The notes under the pieces were generated by a model, which did not search any database, was not told where the DNA came from, and was given only the letters and a program-made list of their open reading frames with translations. From positions 120,603,869-120,667,868 of the forward strand of contig NC_081554.1 in assembly GCF_963082655.1 (NCBI RefSeq): a stretch of 64,000 nucleotides of DNA, read 5' to 3'. Below, piece by piece: positions 43,626 to 54,549 of the stretch. How positions within the stretch are numbered: position 1 is the first letter of the stretch; every line of letters starts with the position of its first letter. The translations under genes and the position numbers were made by a program. The stretch is from Stomoxys calcitrans. Its lineage: Eukaryota; Arthropoda; Insecta; Diptera; Muscidae.

Positions 43626-45169
43626 ATTGGCAACCGATCTTCACAAATTTTGCACGAACGTTTCTCTTATAAGAATTCTGATGGCTGATGAATTTCATAG
43701 AGATTTGTTAATTTTCAGATTTTTGCTAACGCATTTATTAATCGATCTTATCAAAAAATTTGCACTATAACTCCTGCAATATAAAGGGATTTTGATAGAA
43801 ATTTTACATATCAAATTTAAGCAAATTTTAAATTCGATAATTTAGTTTGCATATTCAATTTAGCCCGTCCTTAGTTGTTTATGACTGCGTTTGAAAATAT
43901 TTTTGTGGTATTTTCTTTGAAAGGACGGGTACGCATCTCCGTAATCTTCGATATCCTTTCACTATATTTTTTTCCTTCATCGTTGAGCTTTCTACATCTG
44001 CTTTTAAGGTAGTTTAAGCTAAAAATAAAGGCTTTGGGGTATCCTTTTTCCTTATTGAGGTGCGAACGCCTAACCAGTCGTCAAAAGTTAGTTTTTTATG
44101 GGTCTACTACGACTCCTGCCTTTTTTCCTTTCTCGTGTACATTGTTCGATGCATCCTATTATGACCAGTCATTAAAAAAGACTATCCTTAATTTGTTTAA
44201 TTAAAAAATAGTTGGCGTACTAGGACTTAACATCATATCTAGATATAAAGTAGCCGTTGAGTGGAGCGGAAGTGTTTTTCATTTCACTTTTTGTGTATCT
44301 CGGAATAAATGCTACCTATAGGCTGGTACTATGTTCATTTTTACGGAAAAATTTCCGAAAATCGTTCTTTCGGTAGTTTGACAAGGTTGATTTTTTTTTG
44401 GGTTTCTTTGGTCAAAATGTTGTCATATACATACATATAAAAAATAATAGGGCATCAAACAATTTATCAGCTGCTTACGAGCATGTGTACACACAAATAT
44501 GAGTGTATGGGTCTTACTGAAATTCAAGTATATTTTTGTAATTTCAACCAAAACCCACCCCTTCGTAATTAATATACATATAATGAAACACAAAACAATT
44601 TAAAAAGAGGCAAATGCAGTATTTATTTTTAAAAATAATAAGATTTTGTAGTATTTTCACTGTAATAAGTTAAATAAGCACAACTTTCCAAAAGCCTTTA
44701 TCAGCATCTTCCACTTTTATCCAAATATTTTTGTTGTAATTGCAAGACCAAAAGCGCAACACATTCTTTCACAAACCTTTTTACCTCGTACAGATCGATT
44801 GAGTTGCATGTTGTGAAAGGAATATTTATTTTTCTTTCGAGTATATCTACTTATATTAAAAAAAATACTTTCTTATTTATGCATCCACAAACACTTTATT
44901 TTTTTCCAACCAGATTAAATACATGTGAGCAACATCACTAACACTAACAAACACTCAGTTACAATTAGAAGTTTGACGATCGCGTTTATTTTGCGTAAGA
45001 AAATGACTTGTTGCACAGCGACTGTGGTTGTGCTTTCAATGGGCGTCCCGAAATGTAAATTTTCCCTAGATTAAAAATAAAAAACAAGTTATGACGAAAC
45101 GAACGCATTTCACAAATTTTTCCGTTAATTTTTTTATATGGAGTTTCAACGCAAAAACCGAATGAAGTA
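43626..45169. other. Spacer, nothing firm
   Basis: No gene. A few bases near 44130-44160 (TTTCTCGTGTACATTGTTC) may be worn LINE sequence. The rest is AT-rich and unassigned. Confidence 0.35.
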
Positions 45170-45640
45170 CCGGCCTTATTACGAAAAATTTTAAATCCTT
45201 TCAGGAGTAGAGTCAAAATAGACTCCGAAGACGAAGGCATCGGACCGTAGTATGTTGTCCGCACACAACCAGTTGTCAGACAAACAAATGAGGAAGAGAC
45301 GAATAAATCTGAGGGTTGCGCAGTTCGTCCTTGGCCTTTAGGTATTGTTCCTAATTCAGAATTAGATGGCGACATTTTCAATGAAACAGTCATCGTAGCC
45401 GATTCGAGAGATGATCGGTAGTCAGTGAGGACTTTGCTAAGCTCACTAGAGGACAGAAAAAGGACGCCACAGCCATCACGGTAGGGGAAGAAGGTCGCTA
45501 AAAAGGTAAAGACCGGCCCTCTTACGTCAGAGTGGCAAGGAAGCACATCAGAGATGAACTGCCGTACATAGTCATCGATATTGACAGTGCATTCTGTAGG
45601 ATTCCAACAGATTATCGAACCCAAGTCAAGGATCTAGTTA
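45170..45640 (+). pseudogene. LINE ORF1-like relic
   Basis: Parallels 54555-54870: ATTACGAAAAATTTTAAA, AGAGTMRAAATAGACTCCRA, GCACAGTTCGTCC-like text and AATGAAACAGTCATCG then AGCCGATTCGAGAGATGA. So it is a second copy of the same gag-like region. The complement has a 212-residue open frame, which I take as chance because the homology lies on the plus strand. Confidence 0.6.
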
Positions 45641-45689
45641 ACGAACTGATTGTCGAACATGTGTGGAACTCTTAAAAGTGGCTTTACTT

Positions 45690-46395
45690 TATTTTCTTTA
45701 ATTGGCTAACACAGAACTTTTGTTCCACTAGCCGAACGTAGAATAGTGTTCCAAGCACCTCGATCTTTTTCGGGCTTTCGGTCGTCCCGGTTTGCCTTCA
45801 AAAGACTTCTTGGCTGGAGTTTCTTCATTCATTATGATAACATGACCTAGGCAACGCAACCGCTGTATTTCGAAACGTAACTATGCTATCGTCGTCATAC
45901 AGCTCGTGGTTTCTCCGACGCCCATATTCTCCATTAACGCAAACTGATCCATATATTTTGCGAGGAATCTTTCTCACATACACTCCAAGAACTGCCTCGT
46001 CTGCTTTCACAAGTACCCATCCCTCAGAACCATATAACAACACGGGTAGTAGCAGTGTCTTGTACAGTGTGATCTTTATCTGTGGAAAGGTGTCCTTGTT
46101 TCTAAACTGCTAACTTAATCCAAAAAAGCATCTGTTTCCCAGTATTATTCTTCGCTTTATTTCAAAACTGGTGCCATTCGATTCGGTAACGGGGGTGCCG
46201 AGGTAGATAAAGTTTCCGACTATCTCAAAGTTGTGGTTCCCTACATTCTCCATTTTCTTTATCTTATCGGTTGTACAAGGCGTTTTGGAAGTTGAAACCA
46301 TCCATTTCGTCTTATCTCCATTTTCTGCCAGACCCATTTTCACTGATTGTCGTTCGATTCTTTCAAAGGCTGCAGTTACAACTTCCGATGACCGA
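45690..46395 (-). pseudogene. RTE-like LINE relic, RT C-terminus
   Basis: Minus-strand text in two frames: GLAENGDKTKWMVSTSKTP, then FEIVGNFIYLGTPVTESNGT, EIKRRIILGNRCFFGLS, LLYGSEGWVLVKADEAVLGV and VRKIPRKIYGSVCVNGEYGR then RRNHELYDDD. These are the conserved end motifs of RTE-class reverse transcriptases. It may be the counterpart of the 5' part at 6755-8380, but they are separate insertions. Family A sequence starts abruptly at 46397. Confidence 0.75.
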
Positions 46396-46396
46396 C

Positions 46397-47243
46397 GTAA
46401 GTCCGTCCGTCCGTCTGTCTGTCGAAAGCACGCTAACTTTCGAAGGAGTAAAGATAGCCGCTGGAAATTTTGCACAAATACTTTTTATTAGTGCAGGTTG
46501 GTTGGTATTGTAAATCGGGCCAAATCGTTTCTATTTCGATATAGCTGCCATATAAACCGATCTTAGGTCTTGCTCCTTGAGCTCTAGAGGGCGCAATTCT
46601 CGTCCGATTTGACTAAAATTTTGCACGTGGTGTTTTGGTATCACTTCCAACTTCATTTCACTTTTGGCATCACTTCGCTAAGTATGGTTCAAATCGATCC
46701 ATGTTTTGATATAGCTGCCATATAAACCGAACGTGGGTCTTGACTTCTTGAGCCTCTGGAGGACGGAATTCTCGTCCGATTGCTAAGTATGATTGAAATC
46801 GGTTCATAACCAGATATAGCTGCCATAAAAACCGATCTGGAATCTTGGCTTCTTGAGCCTCTAGAGGGCCCAATTCTTATTCGATTTGGCTGAAATTTTG
46901 TACAACGGCTTCTCACATAACCTTCAACATACGTGTCTAATATGAATCAATCGATAGTTTAATACAGCTCCCATATCTCCCGATTTTGCTTCTTTAGCCA
47001 CAAGGCGCAATTATTACCTGAATGAACTGAAATACTACACAATCACTTCCACAATGTTCAGCATTCATTTATAGTCCGAATCGGACTATAACTTGATATA
47101 GCTCCAATAGCATAACAGTTCTTATTTAATATTCTTTGTTTGTCATAAAAGATATTCCGCGCATAGAACTCGACAAATGCGATCCATGGTGGAGGGTATA
47201 TAAGATTCGGCCTGGCCGAACTTAGCACGCTCTTACTTGTTTT
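46397..47243 (+). repeat. Family A repeat, copy A5
   Basis: Lacks the left boundary. Begins at CCGTCCGTCCGTCTGTCTGT, has four or five shortened units (CTGCCATATAAACCGATC), and ends GATCCATGGTGGAGGGTATA then GGCCTGGCCGAACTTAGCAC. It joins a LINE relic on its left. Confidence 0.8.
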
Positions 47244-47244
47244 C

Positions 47245-47720
47245 AAATATTTCGGAAATATATTATAAATTGATTTTTTTAAACATATCGCTTCACTTCA
47301 TTTCACGAAAAATAAATGTTGCCACTGGTATATCAACTTAAACTATTTATTGGAAAATAATTAATTTTATATGTGGCAGTCGTATTAGACATTTTATGGT
47401 TTATTTTATCTTAAATAATACTACGGCAATCAAAAAGAGTAAAATTTTCGAAATTTTAAATACTCGTCTTTAAGAAACTTCGTCTGACCAAACGATTTAC
47501 TGCTAAAATTTTATTTAAATATATATGCATTATGTCAATTATTTTCTAAAATTTCTTATGAGTGAACACAAAGTTCTAAAGATCATTAAATTTGCTTTCT
47601 ATAATTATATTATGTATAAACTGATCTTCATTTGCCAATTTTAAATCCAAATAAAAAATTTTGCTATAAAATCCGAAATTGGTACTTTATCCGATTTTCG
47701 CTCCATATCATAAATTTCGG
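47245..47720 (+). repeat. Family D fragment
   Basis: ATAAATGTTGCCACTGGTAT, CTGACCAAACGATTTACTGC and AAACTGATCTTCATTTGCCA match 33190-33540 in order. Confidence 0.6.
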
Positions 47721-48055
47721 TTTTCATTAATTAAAAAATTTTAATTTTAAAATTACTAAGCGATTTGGAAGCTCTATCAACTATTTAAACATAGTGGAAG
47801 TGTAGTTCGACTTATAATAAAGGTGCAACCTAAATTATTATTAAGTGCTTACAAGTCAGACTTAGCAAAAATAACAAACAGAAAATAGAGCGCATGTCAT
47901 TGATGCACTCCAATGAGAGGAGCATTTGTCATAAGGGAAGAAATGCGTACATGTCAATGACGTCAGCGGAAACCAATACAAAACACCGAACAAAGCGCGA
48001 CGACTGTTACTACTTAACCGCAAAACCTCTCTTTCGTTCGCTCTTATGCTAACCA
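47721..48055. other. Spacer, nothing recognised
   Basis: No clear gene. The minus strand has an open frame into this region but no family features. Confidence 0.35.
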
Positions 48056-48059
48056 CAAT

Positions 48060-48735
48060 TGACCAATGAAAATTGCTCCATCCGAGAGTGTAAGCCAGAG
48101 AAATTCTGGTTTTAACACTGTAGAGCCTAAAAGCATGTCTCAATCCACTGCACACCTTTCTACAACTAAGCCAACCGAATATACACGCAAAATCACTGCA
48201 AATAACAATATTATATTGGGTTGCCCCAAAAGTAATTGCGGATTTTTCAAAAGAAAGTAAATGCATTTTTAATAAAACTTAGAATGAACTTTAATCAAAT
48301 ATACTTTTTTGTACTTTTTTTCTAAAGCAAACTAAAAGTAACAGCTGATAATTGACAGAAGAAAGAATGCAATTACAGAGTCACAAGCTGTGAAAAAATT
48401 TGTCAACGCCGACTGTATGAAAAATCCGCAATTACTTTTTGTGCAACCCAATAATAACCAACCGAAAAATAAAGTTCAAACCCGATATGATTGACACATA
48501 TTGGTAACTAAGCGTAAATGGAACTCGAGATCTCCATCGAAGGAGACAAACCCAAAAATAGCGAAAGGTGCCGAAACGCTAAATGTAAACCGTGATGTCT
48601 TGTTGAATACAGACGATAAAGAAGACGAGAACAACGCTGTGACCATGACAGCAAAACCTCCTCCTATATACTGTTTCACCAAATATCACAATTTTGCATT
48701 CGTCGGCCCACAATCCTCCTCCATTTTTCGATAGG
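48060..48735 (+). pseudogene. LINE ORF1/gag-like relic split by a MITE
   Basis: An open stretch from 48066 rich in Ser/Thr/Pro is interrupted at 48216 by a mariner MITE. It resumes in another frame with KRKWNSRSPSKETNPKIAKG and the phrase KPPPIY, typical of Jockey-like gag proteins ahead of their zinc knuckles. Stops and frame changes remain after mentally removing the MITE, so it was dead or has decayed since. Confidence 0.5.
48216..48451 (-). mobile_element. Mariner MITE, copy f
   Basis: Full copy in opposite orientation to copies a-e, TA flanks, one change in each end (TTGCCCCAAAAG, TTTTTGTGCAACC). Confidence 0.9.
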
Positions 48736-48739
48736 CTTA

Positions 48740-49250
48740 TCGATATGTCTTTTAGCGAACTTAAAGGGTACAACTATATACTAGTTGGTCAGAAATGTTA
48801 CCATTTTAGAACTTTTTGCGAATAAGTTAGTTTCCAACAATCGTTTGTGAATAGAGGAATTAATTAAAATCAGATTTACCCCCTCTTAAATCTTTTTTGA
48901 AGACGCAGAAGGGTTTCCTTTGGCATATCACAAAGTCGACAGTCATCAATAGTTGGTGTCTTTCGTTTCTTAGTATTTTGGTTAGTTTTCGTAGTTTAGG
49001 CTTAATTCTCGCTTTTATTTGGAACGGTCCTATTACAGAAATTACCGTTTAAAATTTAATAATTACAATTGAAACAGATTTATTTCCACTTTTGTACACT
49101 TATTTTCGTTTGTTTCTCTTTCTACTTAGTTTTTGTAGAATCCACAGTTTATGCCAGATTTTACAAAATTTTGCATGAGCTGTTTTATTTGACGTCTTAA
49201 TATGTGTGCAAATTTTATCGAAATCGGTTCAGATTTATATATAGCTCCCA
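48740..49250. other. Spacer, nothing recognised
   Basis: No gene. Near 49215 is a short family C-type phrase (ATCGAAATCGGTTCAGATTT). Confidence 0.35.
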
Positions 49251-49251
49251 T

Positions 49252-51330
49252 CAGGGACGTAGCCAGGATTTTATTTGGTGGGGTGGGGGTTTGGTCCACC
49301 CACATTTTTTTATAATCGAAAATTGTCAAAATTTTTCTGTTACTGTGAAATTGGTAAAGAACTATTTTTTTTTTAATTTGTAGTCGCTATTGGCTGAAGG
49401 AACTGACCCATCGGCGCCGACATTTGATCATAAAGTCAGACCTAAACTTTGTAGTGATGGCCAACACACTATTTATAGGCCGATCCTAATCTTTCAAAGC
49501 CTTCAAAGTTGTCTTTGCAAATATCTTAGCTTTAGTGCTTTGATGAAATTTTTTTATTTGCGCTCATTTTTGCTCTCAAACTACTTTTATGATTTCAACA
49601 GGTTATTGTTTGTGTCGTTCTATTGGTTTTAAAGATTTTTATTTTCACAAAATTTTATGCAAACAAACTGAAAATTAAAATTAAAAAAAAATTAAAATTA
49701 AAATTAAATTAAAAATTAAAATTACCTAGCGGCAAACGTAAGTGTAATATTAAACTTGCTCCCATAGATAAAAGTCTGCTGACTTATATTATTTTAACAC
49801 ATTGCCTTACTTAAGGTGTGTATTAAATTCGTGTTTCACAGCGAAAATTAAAATTACTTACGATTACTTTTGTAGATAATAGATTTTGAAGCAAAAAGTT
49901 TTTCTGGTTTCATTCATTAGGGCATTCCCACAATTTATGATAACATTTTAATAAAAGTGTTTGTTATCAGAGATATTTTTGTAGTTTTTTAAAAAAGGAA
50001 TCGTGAAAAACATGAGTATTTCACAGGGAAACACGAACTAAATACCAACCCTTAGGTAGCTTGGAATTTTTGTAAACATGCAAGTTGATTCGTCGAATTT
50101 CATTAAAGATTTTCTTACATAACACATAAGGAAATCATTATTCGCAAAATCTTTTCATTGTAAAAAGATTTTCTTGGAAAAAAATCAGGAATTAAAAAAG
50201 TAAATTTTAAAATGTTTTTAATAATATTTAACTGTGCCCGAATCTACGACCGAAGTCAACAGAACTAACAAATTGCTACTTAAATCAACTCAATCGTCCT
50301 AAATACTGCATTTTAAATTATGGAATTGTGAGAAAAAAAACGAAATGGTTTTATGTGAAATAATTATTTTTAAATGTAAATTAATCTGGGTAATTATTTC
50401 GGGGTTTTAAATTGTTTTTCCGAGTCCTAAAAAGTTTTCATTTCATTGCTGATGTAATTCAAATAATTTTTATTTAAATATTACTTATTATTCCTTGGAA
50501 AATTTTTTCAGACTGACGAGCAAAATATATTTTAAAAAAATGTTGGCAAGAAAATTTCATGAAGATTTAGACTTAAAGAAAATCCTAACAAAATTGAATT
50601 AACCCATTAACGACGAAAAATAGAGCTGCCTTAGAAAAATATTAGCTGAGGTTAAGAAAGAGGTATCGCAACCAGTTACAACAACTTTTCCCGTCATGTT
50701 TTGGGGCAAAATTGGCTTGTTGAAAGTCGGAAATTTTTTATATCCCAAAAATCAAATGTAGCGTCGCAAAGTGCAAAATTTTATTGAAAATTTTTGCTTT
50801 AAAAAATAATTTTGAGGTTAGATTGTTATTAGAGGGGTTTTCTTTGAAATTAACTACTTAAAAAAGTTCATTAAAATGTAGTTTTAAAAAAAAATTGTAA
50901 TGAAATTTCATTTTATAAAAATGTTGTATTTAAAAATAAATTAATAAAAATGTTGTATTTAGAAAAAAAAATGTTGTCTTTATAAAAATTTTGAGGGGGG
51001 TCAGGCCTGCGCTGAAGGTTTGTCATTAGAGAATATTACGCTGAAATTTCATAAACCTTAGTTTAGAAAAAATTTTGTTTTTACTAAGAATTTCATTACA
51101 ATTTAATCCCTAGAAAAATAATTTTAAGGCTGTCCGGGGCTCAGCAAAATGTTGTCTTTGTAGAATATTATAAATATGAAATTTAAAAAAATGTTACTGA
51201 AATTTTTTGTTCAGAATAAATTTAATAAAGACCCTTTATGTTGAAAAATCTTCGAAAAATTAAGGTCACCTACCAATCTACCAAAAGAATAAAACCCGAA
51301 AAAAATTTTGGTAGGAACCTACCAAAACCG
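49252..51330. repeat. Family E element
   Basis: Starts CAGGGACGTAGCCAGGATTT followed by a G-run (GGTGGGGTGGGGGTTTGG), a common terminus of fly DNA transposons. Parts match the complement of 22640-23090. Towards the right are short A/T-rich repeats built on AAAATGTTGTCTTTATAAAA (about 50880-51230), punctuated by G-runs. No transposase text found. Confidence 0.5.
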
Positions 51331-51691
51331 GAAATACTGGCCAAACATTTTGTATACTAATTTCCGATTTAGATGAAATTTTGCACGACCCTGTAAGTCC
51401 CTCATGGGTCTACAATTCGGACAAATTTGCATAATCATAATCTTCTCGTTAATACCTTTCACATGACACCTTTATTGCCAAGGTCTTTCCGGATCCAACT
51501 TTTAGGCAAGGAAAACTGTGATTTATAAGGCGATTCTCACGCTTTTGTTCTATTTTTTGCCACCCCCTTCCTTGTTTTAGCCCCTAAGAAAACGAATCTG
51601 AAGTCCGTTTTTAGGGCAAAGGCTCCTGGGCTTCTCTAGGTAATATGGGTATAAAAAAGGTATTGTCGAGTAAAAGAAAGAAATTTTTTTC
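51331..51691. other. Spacer with a family F-like phrase
   Basis: A worn unit near 51450 (TAATACCTTTCACATGACAC). Otherwise unassigned. Confidence 0.35.
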
Positions 51692-52032
51692 AAAAACAAG
51701 TAAAAGTGTGCAAAGTTCGGCCGGGCCACATCTTTATACCCTCCACCATGGATCGCATTTGTCGAATGCTTTTTCCGGTATTTCTTTTTAGGCAAACAAA
51801 GTATAAAAGAAAAGAATAGCTATGCTATTAGAGCTATATCAAGTTATGGTCCTATTTGTACCATAATTTAATTGAATGTGAGAGACCATAGTAGAAGTCA
51901 TTATGTAAAATTTCAGCCAATTCGAATAAGAATTGGGCTCTTTGGGGACTCAAGAAGTAAAATAGGGGATCGGTTTATATGGGAGCTGTATCTATAGATC
52001 GATTCATACCATATTTGACACGTATGTTGAAG

Positions 52033-52293
52033 CATGACATAATTACCAGGTAGTGTACCGTAAACAGCTGAGTAAAATTTTTTCTTGCGAAGTGCACTAT
52101 CTGTCAACGAGTTTTGGTTGTGTGTGTGTGTATTATAGTTATGAACCTAAACACACACAAACAACGAAAATTGGCGCGAACTAGTACCATACACAAAAGT
52201 CAGAGTTTCACAAATTACTGATTTTGACAGATAGTGCACTCAATATTTTTTGTTGGGCAACTGCCACTACCTGTAACTGAATATATCTTGTGT
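52033..52293. mobile_element. Small palindromic MITE-like insert
   Basis: Inverted AGTGCACTATCTGTCA / TGACAGATAGTGCACT near the middle, outer ACCAGGTAGTG / CACTACCTG, and (GT)n facing (CA)n. The uninterrupted family A text (ATTGAAGGTCATGGGAGAAG in A4) shows it is an insertion. TGTTGAAG occurs on both sides, either duplicated target or chance. Confidence 0.65.
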
Positions 52294-52854
52294 TGAAGGT
52301 CATGTGAGAAGCCATTGTAAATATAAATTTCAGTCAAATCGGATAATAATTGCGCCATCTAGAGGCTCAAGAAGTCAAGATTCAAGATCGGTTTATATGG
52401 CAGCCATATCAGGTTATGGACCGATTTCAACCATATTTGTCGCAGTTGTTGGAAGTTATACATATAAAACACGTCATGCAAAATTTAAAATCGGGTAAGA
52501 TCAGTTTATATGGCAGCTATGTATATCAGGTTATGGACCGATTTAAACCATTCTGAGCACAGTTGTCGGAAATCATAATAAAAAACACCACGTGTAAAAT
52601 TTCAGTCAAATGGTATAAGAATTGCGCCCCCTATTGGCTCAAGAAGTCAAGATCGGTTTATATGGCAGCTATATTAAAACATGGACCAATATGGCCCATT
52701 TTAAATTCCAACCGACCTACACTAATAAGAAGTATTTGGGCAAAATTTCAAGATAGCTTTACTCTTGCGAAAGTAAGCTAACTTTCAACAGACAGACGGA
52801 CATGGCTAGATCGACTTAAAATATCACGACGATCAATAATATGTAAATACTTTA

Positions 52855-53214
52855 TAGCATGATATAATTAAGAGGTAGCATCATTAGCACAATAACAAAG
52901 ATCTACCCGCATCGAAACTACCTTGAGTGGTAAATGCCGTGATTTGTGTCAATGTGATTTTAGAAATTAACTTTGTTTTACAACTTATCTTCTTTAAATT
53001 CGTTTTTTATTAGTGTTTACATTATTATAACACTGGTTTGTTGCTTATGTGTGTAATATCGGATCAAATGGAACTTCATTTTAAGATATTAGAAAAAAGT
53101 CACAGCTGTGTTATCAAGCTTTTGACATTTAGCTTTACTGCAAAACCAAAACAAAATTGTACTCAGCTGTTCCCATGACCTCACAATATAAGTGCATCCT
53201 GACTGTATAGGATG
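52855..53214. mobile_element. Second insert in family A copy A6
   Basis: Starts CATGATATAATTAAGAGGTA, resembling the start of the previous insert (CATGACATAATTACCAGGTA). It separates TACTTTATAG from TGAATATTTCGAGG, which are close together in other copies. No gene. Confidence 0.5.
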
Positions 53215-53259
53215 TTAAATGAATATTTCGAGGAGTTACAAACAGAATGACGAATGATG

Positions 53260-54450
53260 AACCTCGTAGGAGAATTTCCATTCGTCGAGCATCAACATGG
53301 ATTTCAAAGAATGCATAGCACAACAACTGTTTTGCATGCCATCACCGCACACATTTGGCGTGGCTTTAGTCAGCCCAGGCCATGTGATAGGTTCTCGTGG
53401 CACTAGACCTATCGAAGCCATTCGACACGGTCAGTCATGCCAAATTATTTGAGGACGTCGCCAACACGTCCCTCAAGCCAGGCCTGAAACGCTTGGTCGC
53501 GAATTATCTGCGTGGTCGCCAGTCATTTGTGAAATTTGGGGATAAGAAATCCAAGCACCGTAGAGTGAAACAGGGAGTGATATCTCCAAGGCTGGGTGAT
53601 ATCTTCGGCACTGCTTAACCTCTACCTATCTTCCATTCCACCCCTTCTAGACGCCATAGAGATCGTCTGATATGCGGACAATAATTGTACGATCATGGCA
53701 ACAGGCCCACCCATTGTTGACATCTGCCACAAGTTGAACGTCTGTCTCAACGAATTTGCCTCATATTTCGCTTCAAGATATCTGAATATATCTGCCACCA
53801 AATCTATAGCCACATTGTTTCAAGTAGAAACAAGTTCTTGGGGTGCAGACAAAGAAGCCTTGTTGACCACGTACAAAGCAATTGGCCGTGCTGTGGTAAC
53901 TTATGCAGCGCCAGTGTGATCTCGTCAGCTCTGCGACACGCAGTGAAATTATATTCAAATCTCCGGACTGCGACGGGTTGTCTCCTCAGTTCCCATGTGG
54001 TCCAATTCCAGCAGGAGACAAAGATCCTTCGAGTACGAAGACATAACTACATGCTGTCGAAGCAATACCTTTTGGGCTGTTATCGCAAAGACCATCCAAA
54101 TCATCATCTTGTGGATTGATATCCACCGCCCAGAAGCCTTAATAGATCTACATGATCTAGAGCGTGAGTTTCAGCGCTACAAGAGAGAACTTGTGGATCA
54201 AGCGGGACAAGACAACATTCATGCTCATGAAAGACCGCCTCTAGTTTCACCTGAAGAAATTGATCTCCGGCAAACCAGAGTAGTTCTGGCTCAATTACAT
54301 TCCGGCAGATTCAGCCGTCTCAATTCCTACAGAGCAAGGATTGATGCAGGCGTGCAAGATGTATATCCCGGTTGTGACCAGGGACAGAACAGGATCAAGC
54401 AGGTGAAATATAGAACACATCAAACTGCTACAACAACATCATCAAACACT
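53260..54450 (+). pseudogene. Jockey-like LINE relic (RT to C-terminus)
   Basis: Broken frames show LDLSKPFDTVSHAKLFEDVA (RT palm, first aspartate), GLKRLVANYLRGRQSFVKFG, RVKQGVISP and a damaged active site reading YADN where YADD is expected. After these come CHKLNVCLNEFASYFASRYL, SATKSIATLF, ADKEALLTTYKAIGRAVVTY and LLGCYRKDHPNHHLVD. The C-terminal ETRVxLAQL(H/R)SG-like block (TRVVLAQLHSGRFSRLNSYR) closes it. The 5' half (ORF1, endonuclease) is absent. Clade is judged by motif style only. Confidence 0.75.
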
Positions 54451-54549
54451 TAAGGAAGTTCAGTGCAACTTGTAGCCTTTGGGTAGAGCGGACCTGTTTT
54501 TATTTCGCTCCTCAAAGAAAAAAATATATATCCATATCTCGGAATAGTT

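Larger units (their letters stand above)
51692..53258 (-). repeat. Family A repeat, copy A6 (twice interrupted)
   Basis: Begins ACAAGTAAAAGTGTGCAAAG, TTCGGCCGGGCCACATC and TATACCCTCCACCATGGATC, and carries four or more units. Insertion one is at about 52033-52293. Insertion two is at about 52855-53215, after which the end block (TGAATATTTCGAGGAGTTAC) resumes. Confidence 0.75.

Noticed and set aside
44986..45624. 212-residue open frame on the minus strand
   Set aside because: The plus strand of the same segment matches a LINE ORF1 region at 54555-54870; the minus frame has no family features.
47862..48266. 134-residue open frame on the minus strand
   Set aside because: It runs into the MITE and lies opposite the gag-like reading; no recognisable domain.
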